This document shows positions 57,706-64,000 of a DNA stretch of 64,000 nucleotides, in pieces. The notes under the pieces were generated by a model. The model saw only the letters and a list, made by a program, of their open reading frames with translations, did no database searches and was not told the DNA's origin. Position 1 is the stretch's first letter. Every line of letters starts with the position of its first letter. The stretch covers positions 186,001 through 250,000 of the forward strand of contig NZ_SULI01000003.1 of the NCBI RefSeq assembly GCF_005518135.1, given 5' to 3'. The translations under genes were made by a program, and so were the position numbers. The DNA comes from Shimia litoralis. Its GTDB lineage: Bacteria > Pseudomonadota > Alphaproteobacteria > Rhodobacterales > Rhodobacteraceae.

Positions 57706-58113
57706 TCAGCGTATGACGTGCACCGCACACTTAGCATGCCGCACAACCTGCGACGCCGTGCTGCCCAAAAAGTAATCCTGCATACCCGGACGATGCGACG
57801 CGATCACAACACAATCGACATCATGTTCTTCGGCCCAGTCAAGAATAGTGCGCCCCGAGTGCCCATCGACCACCACACTGTTGGCCTTTTCAAAGCCGCT
57901 GGTCATCTCTGCCAACGCGACCAGAATGGCCTTTTGGGCATCATCGTGAAACCCGTCTGGAATATACTGTACGGCATAGCGGGGAATTTGCTCCATCACA
58001 TGAAACAATGTGACTTTACCGCCAGTGGCAACCAGTTTTTTGGCGACATCAATCGCGGCCTCTGCATTTCGGTCATCATCAAATGACACCGGCACTAGGA
58101 TATGTGAGTACAT
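57706..58113 (-). CDS. Universal stress protein (first of a tandem pair)
   Basis: This 135-residue UspA-type protein starts MYSHILVPVSFDDDRNAEAAIDVAKKL and shares the GHSGRTILDWAEEHDVDC and DYFLGSTASQVVRHAKCAVHVIR blocks (in parts) with its neighbour. As in that neighbour, the usual GxxG nucleotide loop is altered. It heads the minus-strand run of usp, usp, secreted protein, rhodanese, isomerase and possibly nuclease. Confidence 0.88.
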   Translation of the reverse strand: MYSHILVPVSFDDDRNAEAAIDVAKKLVATGGKVTLFHVMEQIPRYAVQYIPDGFHDDAQKAILVALAEMTSGFEKANSVVVDGHSGRTILDWAEEHDVDCVVIASHRPGMQDYFLGSTASQVVRHAKCAVHVIR

Positions 58114-58186
58114 TTTTCTCTCCTGCAACGATCATATAAATCTAGGCCTGAATATACCGTCAGGCTTTGACACAGGTCACGTCATC

Positions 58187-58507
58187 TCAATCAAAGGCCG
58201 CAACCACATCGTACATCACCGGCTCGAAGCTGCGACACAACAGATTGATCTTGCGATTACGTTCCCGCATCTCCGTGGTGCGCAGCATTGCTTGGAAATC
58301 TTGCCGGCTTTCCCACTGTGAGTAGTTGGCGATCCGCGTTTGTGCATCGTTGACATGCAGCCCCGCCGCAATGAAACCGGGCTGCTTTGAGATAAAGGTC
58401 TCATAGGCCTCCTGTAGTGCTTCCATAAGGTCTTCGCACGTACCTGGTGTCATCTCAAAGGTTGTAATCACGGTTTGAGCGGTCGAGTCTTTTGTAATTT
58501 GGGGCAT
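58187..58507 (-). CDS. Antibiotic biosynthesis monooxygenase (ABM) domain protein
   Basis: This 106-residue ferredoxin-like-fold protein has VITTFEMTPGTCEDLMEALQEAYETFISKQPGFIAAGLHV (seen in parts) and YSQWESRQDFQAMLRT, the usual ABM features. Members include heme-degrading and quinone-forming enzymes, and many of unknown role. GAGGAGATTGCC stands before the start. Confidence 0.82.
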   Translation of the reverse strand: MPQITKDSTAQTVITTFEMTPGTCEDLMEALQEAYETFISKQPGFIAAGLHVNDAQTRIANYSQWESRQDFQAMLRTTEMRERNRKINLLCRSFEPVMYDVVAAFD

Positions 58508-58670
58508 GGCAATCTCCTCGTTACCCTCAGCTTAGACCAGCATCTATAAATCTGGCCAGTGGCTTTTGTCAGAATGAGCAGGTTCGGACAAAATTGGCCG
58601 CTCGTAGGCTCCTGCGTCATTAACCAATAATTTACCAACTTGGCCAATACCTTGAGCAGAGGTCTCTGAA

Positions 58671-59318
58671 ATGCGCCTTGTGATCATTCTCTTGTGTTTG
58701 CCCGCGTGGGCCGCTGCTGGACCTTGGCTTCGCGCGCCGGAAACGCACTTTTTGTCCATATCAACAGAAATGGACCCCATGGTGGTGCCCGCAAACCCAT
58801 ATACGGCGGTGTATTATGAATATGGGCTTAGCCCCAAGGTGACGCTTGGGTTTGACGGAGGATTGGATGCCAATGGCGTCGGCAAGGCGTTGGTGTTCGC
58901 CAGAACATCGCTTGGTGCCAGTCGCGGCCCTCACAGACTGTCGGCCGAATTTGCATTTGGCGCGATCAGTGACGGTCAGGACATCTCTCCGGTGGTACGC
59001 CCCGGCGTGTCTTGGGGACGTGGATTTTCCCTTGGGCAACAGAGCGGTTGGTGGGCGCTGGATGCCACTTATGCTTACCGCCCCAAAGACAATTCACACT
59101 GGCCCAAGGTCGAGGGCACAATTGGCTGGGCCGCCCACGATCGCGTGAAACTGTTGATGCAAGCCACAGCAGAATCGCCAAATGGAAACGCGGTTATTGT
59201 GTCCTGGACACCGAGTGTGGCGCTCCGCCTGTCAAAACAGACACATCTGGTGTTTGGCGCCGTAATCTACAATCGCCTTCCAAACACACTTAAGATCGGA
59301 ATTTGGCAAGAATTTTGA
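58671..59318 (+). CDS. Exported beta-barrel-like protein, unknown function
   Basis: The 215-residue product has a signal peptide (MRLVIILLCLPAWAAAG) and alternating hydrophobic/polar strands ending in an aromatic C-terminus (IGIWQEF), the typical sign of an outer-membrane beta-barrel. Strands such as VYYEYGLSPKVTLGFDGG and VALRLSKQTHLVFGAVIYNRL are visible. I do not recognise the family. Confidence 0.65.
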   Translation: MRLVIILLCLPAWAAAGPWLRAPETHFLSISTEMDPMVVPANPYTAVYYEYGLSPKVTLGFDGGLDANGVGKALVFARTSLGASRGPHRLSAEFAFGAISDGQDISPVVRPGVSWGRGFSLGQQSGWWALDATYAYRPKDNSHWPKVEGTIGWAAHDRVKLLMQATAESPNGNAVIVSWTPSVALRLSKQTHLVFGAVIYNRLPNTLKIGIWQEF

Positions 59319-59435
59319 TCGTGCCAGCACACGAATTGAAATCCGCGTAAATCTGCGTCATACTTGCGGACAGGCAAACGACATTCGGGCTGACGTGAAT
59401 ACACGCAGGGCGATGTGAAAAGATCGAGACAGAAC

Positions 59436-59756
59436 ATGAAAACCTTCCTAAGCGCGGCCCTGATTGCCGCTGTATTGGTCCCCGTGATCCCCAGTTTTTC
59501 AGAGGCTGGAATTATGTCCAATGCCTGTATGCGATCAGATCGTAAGGCCCGATCGCGAAAGATGTGCAATTGTTTGCAACAGGTTGCGAACCAAGACCTG
59601 TCTCGCCGCGATCAGAAACTGGCCGCCAGTTTTTTCAAGGACCCCCACAAAGCGCAGGAAATTCGGCAATCTGACCGCGCAAGCCATGAAAAGTTCTGGA
59701 AAAAATACAAACAGTTTGGCGGAACGTTTGCCGCAAGCTGTGGGCACCTGAACTAG
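59436..59756 (+). CDS. Small exported cysteine-containing protein, unknown function
   Basis: The 106-residue product has a signal peptide (MKTFLSAALIAAVLVPVIPSFSEAG) and a basic helical mature part with four cysteines (NACM, KMCNC, SCGH). The four probably form disulfides in the periplasm. Its 3' end overlaps the convergent racemase by four bases. No function can be given. Confidence 0.7.
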   Translation: MKTFLSAALIAAVLVPVIPSFSEAGIMSNACMRSDRKARSRKMCNCLQQVANQDLSRRDQKLAASFFKDPHKAQEIRQSDRASHEKFWKKYKQFGGTFAASCGHLN

Positions 59757-60436
59757 AGTTCATCACGGGCAAACGCGACAATCTCAGACACCAGACAATC
59801 CAGCGTGTCGGTCCATGGCACGTCTTTGGGCAGATGCTCTGCCAAAAGCGACAGTTCGGTACAGGCAATCAACAGGTGATCACACTGCTCTGCCAGCAAC
59901 ATCCGCGCAAGCCGTTCAAGTTCTGCCAATTGGCCATCTTGAGCCCCGCGCTTAAGTTTCTGGATCAAGGCCAACACCGGATCATCTTGGGCTAGATACA
60001 CCGGCGTCACGCCATTGCGCCGAAAGGCAGCATCAAACACGCCGACGCGACGGACCGCTGGCGAGGCCAGCATCCCAACCTTGCGCACATCACATTTGGC
60101 CAGATGTGCAGCCGTCAGGTCCACCATATTCAATACCTCAAGAGGACTGCTTTGCGCCACCAAGTGCGCATAATGATGGGCGGTGTTACATGGCATCGCC
60201 AGTGCCTTGGCACCTGCATGTTCCAAATCTTGCGCCATTTGGATCAAGACAGGTGCCGGATCACCCCCGTCCCCATGGATCAAGGCCGCAATGCGGCTTG
60301 GGACTTGGGGGTTTTGATGCACAATCAGCGGAACATGATCCGAGTCATCCTTGGCCTCAATCGCAGCCATACATTTTTGCATGAGCAGGATGGTGGCCTC
60401 TGGCCCCATCCCGCCTAGAATGCCGACGGGTCTCAT
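59753..60436 (-). CDS. Aspartate/glutamate racemase-family protein
   Basis: This 227-residue PLP-independent racemase has both catalytic cysteines: Cys83 in MPCNTAH and Cys192 in LIACTELS. Its opening [15 protein letters not shown] is typical of the YgeA/RacX group. Its start overlaps the end of the CuyA-like lyase gene by four bases (ATGA). Because cysteate is the sulfonate analogue of aspartate, an adapted racemase here could act on cysteate; this is inference from context only. Confidence 0.85.
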   Translation of the reverse strand: MRPVGILGGMGPEATILLMQKCMAAIEAKDDSDHVPLIVHQNPQVPSRIAALIHGDGGDPAPVLIQMAQDLEHAGAKALAMPCNTAHHYAHLVAQSSPLEVLNMVDLTAAHLAKCDVRKVGMLASPAVRRVGVFDAAFRRNGVTPVYLAQDDPVLALIQKLKRGAQDGQLAELERLARMLLAEQCDHLLIACTELSLLAEHLPKDVPWTDTLDCLVSEIVAFARDEL

Positions 60437-61437
60437 TTTGGCACGTCAAAACAATGTGTATATCCGGTCAACCCAATTGCCCCGCCGGTGTGCAGGAACA
60501 CAACCTTTTCGCCCTTTTTGAAGTGACCCTTGCGGATCAAGTCAATGAGCCCTGCCCCCCCTTTACCCGAATAGACCGGATCAAGAAGAATGGCCTCGGT
60601 TTTGGCAAATATATCAATCGCCTCAAGGGTGCTGTCAGCCGGCACGCCATACCCCGGCCCGACATAATCAGTGTTGGCCACAACATCATCGCGGGACACA
60701 ACGTTTGGACACCCCAGCTTTTCGGCTGTTTTGACCGCCAAATTGAAAACGTTTTCTTCTTGTTTGGCTTTGGGAGCCCGCACACCAATCCCGAGCAACG
60801 GAATTTGCGCATTCATCGCCTTAAGTCCTGTGACAAGCCCCGCCTGCGTCCCGGCGCTGCCGGTCGCGTGCACGATGTGATCCACGTTCAACCCCATATC
60901 GACAAACTGGGCCAGCATTTCAAAGGCACAATTCACATATCCCAATGCGCCCGTTGCATTCGATCCACCACCGGGAATGGTATAGGCGTTGCGCCCTTGC
61001 GCGCGCATTTGATCTGCGACGGCTTCCATCTCGGCATTCATGTCCAAGTCGGGACCGCGATGCTCGATCGATGCGCCATGCAGAACATCCAACAGAACGT
61101 TGCCGTTATGTTTATAGTTTTCATAGTTATAGCCGGTCCGATCTTCCAACAAGATATGACAATCCATCCCAAGCTTGGCCGCTGCTGCAGCCGTTTGTCG
61201 GGCGTGGTTAGATTGGGTTGCACCTTGGGTCAGCACCATGTCAGCCCCTTGGGCAACGGCTTCGGCCATCAAGAATTCAAGTTTGCGCGTTTTGTTACCG
61301 CCGGTACTCAGCCCTGTGCAATCATCACGTTTGATCCAAATGTCTGGACCTCCCAACATCTTTGTCAGATTGGGCATGAATTCCAATGGGGTGGAAAGAT
61401 GCGCTAGGCGCACGCGAGGAAATTTTGCGAGATTCAT
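60433..61437 (-). CDS. cuyA: CuyA-like L-cysteate sulfo-lyase / D-cysteine desulfhydrase family PLP enzyme
   Basis: This 334-residue fold-type II PLP enzyme has the lysine in [17 protein letters not shown] (Lys49), [20 protein letters not shown] and the C-terminal [14 protein letters not shown]-cysteine desulfhydrase and CuyA share this family. As I recall the Ruegeria pomeroyi CuyA, which cleaves L-cysteate to pyruvate, ammonia and sulfite, this sequence is close to it ([20 protein letters not shown], then ILLEDRTG). The HpsN-like gene four bases upstream supports the sulfonate role. A desulfhydrase activity cannot be excluded from sequence. Confidence 0.75.
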   Translation of the reverse strand: MNLAKFPRVRLAHLSTPLEFMPNLTKMLGGPDIWIKRDDCTGLSTGGNKTRKLEFLMAEAVAQGADMVLTQGATQSNHARQTAAAAAKLGMDCHILLEDRTGYNYENYKHNGNVLLDVLHGASIEHRGPDLDMNAEMEAVADQMRAQGRNAYTIPGGGSNATGALGYVNCAFEMLAQFVDMGLNVDHIVHATGSAGTQAGLVTGLKAMNAQIPLLGIGVRAPKAKQEENVFNLAVKTAEKLGCPNVVSRDDVVANTDYVGPGYGVPADSTLEAIDIFAKTEAILLDPVYSGKGGAGLIDLIRKGHFKKGEKVVFLHTGGAIGLTGYTHCFDVPK

Positions 61438-61441
61438 GTGA

Positions 61442-62749
61442 TTATCCTTGTCCGTTTACAGCGCGCTTAAGTGGCGCGCAAAATTTTTCCAGCCGAATTT
61501 CGGCGCTCCGTGCGTGGCCTTCCATGCCTTCATGCCGCGAGATACTCGCGCTGACGCGCGCGAGGTCAGGCAAGGCGCGGGGCTCGACCCTTTGCCAAGT
61601 GACGGTCTTTAGAAACTTGTGAACCGAAAGGCCGCCAGTATACCGTGCTGCCCCCGACGTTGGCAGCACATGATTGGGGCCTGATGCCTTGTCCCCAAAA
61701 GGCACGGTGGTTTCCGCACCCAAGAACAACGATCCATACGACCGCAACCGGCATCGCCACCAATCAAGATCATTGGCCTGAATGTGAAGGTGTTCGGGGC
61801 CATACTCATCTGCCACCTGCGCCATCTCTTCGCGCGTGTCACACAAAATGATTTCGCCCAATGTATCCCACGCCTGACGCGCGTTGGATTTGTTCGGTTC
61901 TTGCAGTTCAGCAATACAAAACTCGACGCATTCCAAGACGGAGTCCGCCAGCTGAGGGCAATCCGTCACCAACCAGACCGGAGAATTGAACCCATGCTCG
62001 GCCTGTCCGACCAGATCCCACGCCACCAACTCAGGATCAGCGAAGCGATCCGCGACAACCATTGAATCCGTCGGCCCTGCAAACATGTCGATACCAACAT
62101 TGCCAAAAAGCTGGCGTTTGGCTTCAGCGACAAATTGATTGCCCGGCCCAACCAGAATATCTGCCGGAATAGCCCCGAACATACCCCCTGCCATCGCGGC
62201 AACCCCCTGAACGCCGCCCAGCGCCAGAGCGCGATCCGCACCAGCAACCCCCATGGCAAACAAAATCGCCGGGGGTATTCCAACGCCTTTGCGCGGCGGT
62301 GAACAGGCCGTGATATCATGCACGCCAGCGACACGTGCTGTTGTGATCGTCATCAACGCACTCGCGATGTGGCTATAGCGTCCGCCCGGCACATAACATC
62401 CAGCAGCCTCTAGCGGGATGAGCCGTTGACCTGCGATCAACCCCGGGCGCACCTCGGTTTCAAATTCTGAAATACTTGCCAATTGCGCGCGTGCGAAATT
62501 TTGGATATTTTCGTGGGCATAGTGAATGTCATCCTGAAGCGATGTCGGCACCGCATCGGCGGCCTGTTCCATGGCATCGCGGCCCACAAGAATATCCCCG
62601 CGCCAATCGTCCAATTCTCTCGCATAGTTCTTGACCACAGGCTCTCCACCCGCTTTGATCCGTGCAAGCATGATCTGGACAAGATCGCCAACATCTGCCG
62701 ATCCTGTCGGCAGCGCTCCGTGGGATGACTTAAGATATTTACGTGTCAT
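61442..62749 (-). CDS. hpsN: HpsN-like (HisD-family) sulfopropanediol dehydrogenase
   Basis: This 435-residue protein of the histidinol dehydrogenase family has [24 protein letters not shown] (in parts), [29 protein letters not shown] and [26 protein letters not shown]. Two features fit HpsN better than HisD: the short, non-biosynthetic context, and the GLSVHKF motif in place of the SVDDF of HisD. HpsN oxidises (R)-2,3-dihydroxypropane-1-sulfonate to (R)-sulfolactate. It probably leads the hpsN-cuyA-racemase operon. A plain histidinol or other alcohol dehydrogenase remains possible. Confidence 0.7.
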   Translation of the reverse strand: MTRKYLKSSHGALPTGSADVGDLVQIMLARIKAGGEPVVKNYARELDDWRGDILVGRDAMEQAADAVPTSLQDDIHYAHENIQNFARAQLASISEFETEVRPGLIAGQRLIPLEAAGCYVPGGRYSHIASALMTITTARVAGVHDITACSPPRKGVGIPPAILFAMGVAGADRALALGGVQGVAAMAGGMFGAIPADILVGPGNQFVAEAKRQLFGNVGIDMFAGPTDSMVVADRFADPELVAWDLVGQAEHGFNSPVWLVTDCPQLADSVLECVEFCIAELQEPNKSNARQAWDTLGEIILCDTREEMAQVADEYGPEHLHIQANDLDWWRCRLRSYGSLFLGAETTVPFGDKASGPNHVLPTSGAARYTGGLSVHKFLKTVTWQRVEPRALPDLARVSASISRHEGMEGHARSAEIRLEKFCAPLKRAVNGQG

Positions 62750-62840
62750 TCAGGACATCCTTTTGCGGTCGCACTTGAGAACGGAACTTGACGCCTACGG
62801 TCCATAAATTCACAAAAGGCAAATCTATTGGAGAGACGCG

Positions 62841-63806
62841 ATGTTGATGAAGGGTGTGACCCTGAAGGGTCTGGAAGTCTTTGAAGCCTTGGCCGCCTCG
62901 GGGTCGGTGGCGCAAGCCGCGGAAATTACGGGCCTTTCGCAACCCGCTGTGAGCCAGCAAATTCGAAATCTGGAAACCGCACTTGGCACCAACCTTGTCG
63001 ACCACGGGAAACGCCCGATGCAGGTCACTTCTGCTGGCCGAAGCTTTTTGGTGCGCGCAGCCTCGGTTCTGTCCGAATTGCGTCTGGCGCAATCCGAATT
63101 GACGGTGATGGACCTGACGCATCTGAGTACGCTTAACATGGGGATCATTGACGATTTTGATAATGATCTGACGCCGCGGCTTGTCACCATATTGGCCGAG
63201 AGTCTGACCCGCTGTCGGTTCAAACTGATCACAGCTCCCAGTCACGAAATTTCGGCTGCAATGAAAGATCGGCATCTGCACATTGGCGTGGCGGCCAGTA
63301 CCGGAGAAATGTTGAACGGCGTCACGGAATACCCGCTTGTCCGAGATCCGTTTATCGTCGTCACTCCGCGCGGAAAGGTCGCCACACAGACACCGGCTCT
63401 GGACACGTTGCAAGGATTTCCGCTGCTCAGATACGAGCGCAAACAGCTTATCAGCCGCCAAATTGAATCCCACCTTGCACGCCAAAAGCTGGATTTTCCC
63501 GCAAGGTTCGAAATTGGCAGCCACCTGTCGTTGATGGCCTTGGTCGCACGTGGCATTGGTTGGGCCGTCACCACGCCACTTGGATACATGCGCGCCACGC
63601 GCTTTCATGACCAAATTGATGTCCATCCGCTGCCCTTTAGCCCGTTCAGCCGAAACATCTCTTTGTTTGCCGGAGCCGATTGGGCTGACCGCGTGCCGCG
63701 TGATGTGGCGCAAACTATGCGCAGATTGGTACAGGCCCAAATCATCGATCCGGCGTTGCGGAATTTGCCTTGGCTCGAAAAAGACTTTCGCGTCCTTACA
63801 GAGTAA
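62841..63806 (+). CDS. LysR-family regulator of the sulfonate-type cluster
   Basis: The 321-residue LysR protein has an N-terminal winged helix (FEALAASGSVAQAAEITGLSQPAVSQQIRNLE, in parts) and a substrate-binding domain with LSTLNMGIIDDFDNDLTP, GVAASTGEML and GRNISLFAG-like segments. It is divergent from the HpsN-like gene across 91 bases, the usual arrangement of a LysR activator and its target. GGAGAG lies before the chosen start. Confidence 0.85.
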   Translation: MLMKGVTLKGLEVFEALAASGSVAQAAEITGLSQPAVSQQIRNLETALGTNLVDHGKRPMQVTSAGRSFLVRAASVLSELRLAQSELTVMDLTHLSTLNMGIIDDFDNDLTPRLVTILAESLTRCRFKLITAPSHEISAAMKDRHLHIGVAASTGEMLNGVTEYPLVRDPFIVVTPRGKVATQTPALDTLQGFPLLRYERKQLISRQIESHLARQKLDFPARFEIGSHLSLMALVARGIGWAVTTPLGYMRATRFHDQIDVHPLPFSPFSRNISLFAGADWADRVPRDVAQTMRRLVQAQIIDPALRNLPWLEKDFRVLTE

Positions 63807-63838
63807 TCCCCGTTTCTCCCCATGCATCGCGCGTGACA

Positions 63839-64000
63839 TCAAGATGTCTCCAATCGGATATCAAAGGCTTGGCGAATTTTGTGATCGGCCGATGGCTCCA
63901 GATATCCGGGGTCTGGCTTGGCCAACATGTCTTTCACACGCAAGTTGGCTTGCGCCCAAGCATCCAGCCCGCCTTTTTCCGACCATGTCACCGGCGGATC
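63839..64000 (-). CDS. C-terminus of a protein resembling MttB-family methyltransferases (partial)
   Basis: The last 53 codons read EKGGLDAWAQANLRVKDML and PGYLEPSADHKIRQAFDIRL before the stop at 63839. The pattern of an alpha-helix followed by PGYL and a short helix resembles the C-terminal end of trimethylamine/betaine methyltransferase-like proteins as I remember them. Only the end is present, so the call is tentative. Confidence 0.35.
   Translation of the reverse strand, partial: DPPVTWSEKGGLDAWAQANLRVKDMLAKPDPGYLEPSADHKIRQAFDIRLETS

Noticed and set aside
62739-63842. Minus-strand frame of 367 codons opposite the LysR gene
   Set aside because: Antisense to a clear LysR gene; composition is not protein-like.
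1-64000. CRISPR array, insertion sequences, rRNA genes, prophage
   Set aside because: No regularly spaced repeats, transposase, ribosomal RNA or phage structural genes were recognised.

Overview
The window looks like chromosomal DNA of a marine alphaproteobacterium of the family Rhodobacteraceae (Roseobacter group). The grounds are a complete-looking sox operon with soxT and an ArsR-type soxR, a propionyl-CoA/methylmalonyl-CoA gene set governed by a PccR/ScfR-type regulator, betaine genes with choline sulfatase, an HdaA-polyphosphate kinase-exopolyphosphatase run, a short-type prolyl-tRNA synthetase and an organosulfonate (DHPS/cysteate-type) cluster. I see no prophage, insertion sequence, CRISPR array or rRNA. 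There is one tRNA (Arg, anticodon TCT). Genes are densely packed, with many ATGA/TAATG overlaps.

Layout. Positions 1-6.9 kb hold thiosulfate oxidation: soxB (partial), A, Z, Y, X, W and V on the minus strand. Divergent from them are soxS, a heme-binding-like DUF336 protein, soxR and a soxT-type transporter. A DNA glycosylase (tag) follows. Positions 7.6-8.8 kb hold three tandem small monoheme cytochromes c with an FNR-like box upstream. Positions 9-21.4 kb are core genes: thioesterase, lolD, lolC/E, proS, an AI-2E family permease, hdaA, ppk, ppx, small secreted proteins, a nuclease-family protein, a TerB/J-domain protein and an acetyltransferase, plus a VOC protein to 22 kb. Positions 22.2-31.9 kb form the propionate module: mcm, an unknown gene, a DUF4174 gene, pccA, several small secreted or lipoprotein genes, and pccB. 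An MFS pump and the pccR-like regulator follow at 32.1-34.9 kb, with TTTGCAAA-type repeats upstream of both pccB and the regulator. Positions 36-41.8 kb carry betA, betB, betI and betC (choline sulfatase). Positions 41.9-49.2 kb carry a DMT permease, argO, argP, yebC, an SLC13-type permease, gap and an orphan ureidoglycine aminohydrolase.

Positions 49.2-52.4 kb are the most accessory-looking stretch. It has two gene fragments, tRNA-Arg, a VCBS-Hint protein translationally coupled to an HlyC-type lysine acyltransferase, a complex I accessory subunit and a roughly 630-base gap before uvrB. Positions 54.7-59.8 kb hold a membrane-anchored NYN/PIN nuclease, a sugar-phosphate isomerase-like protein, a periplasmic rhodanese, an unknown secreted protein, two tandem universal stress proteins, an ABM-domain protein and two secreted unknowns. 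Positions 59.8-63.8 kb hold an HpsN-like dehydrogenase, a CuyA-like PLP lyase and an Asp/Glu-family racemase, with a divergent LysR regulator. The window ends in the C-terminus of another enzyme on the minus strand.

A recurrent theme is sulfur: thiosulfate oxidation, choline-O-sulfate hydrolysis, and sulfonate breakdown to sulfite. The least explained and most interesting pieces are the HlyC/VCBS-Hint pair, the HpsN-CuyA-racemase cluster and the three-cytochrome operon.
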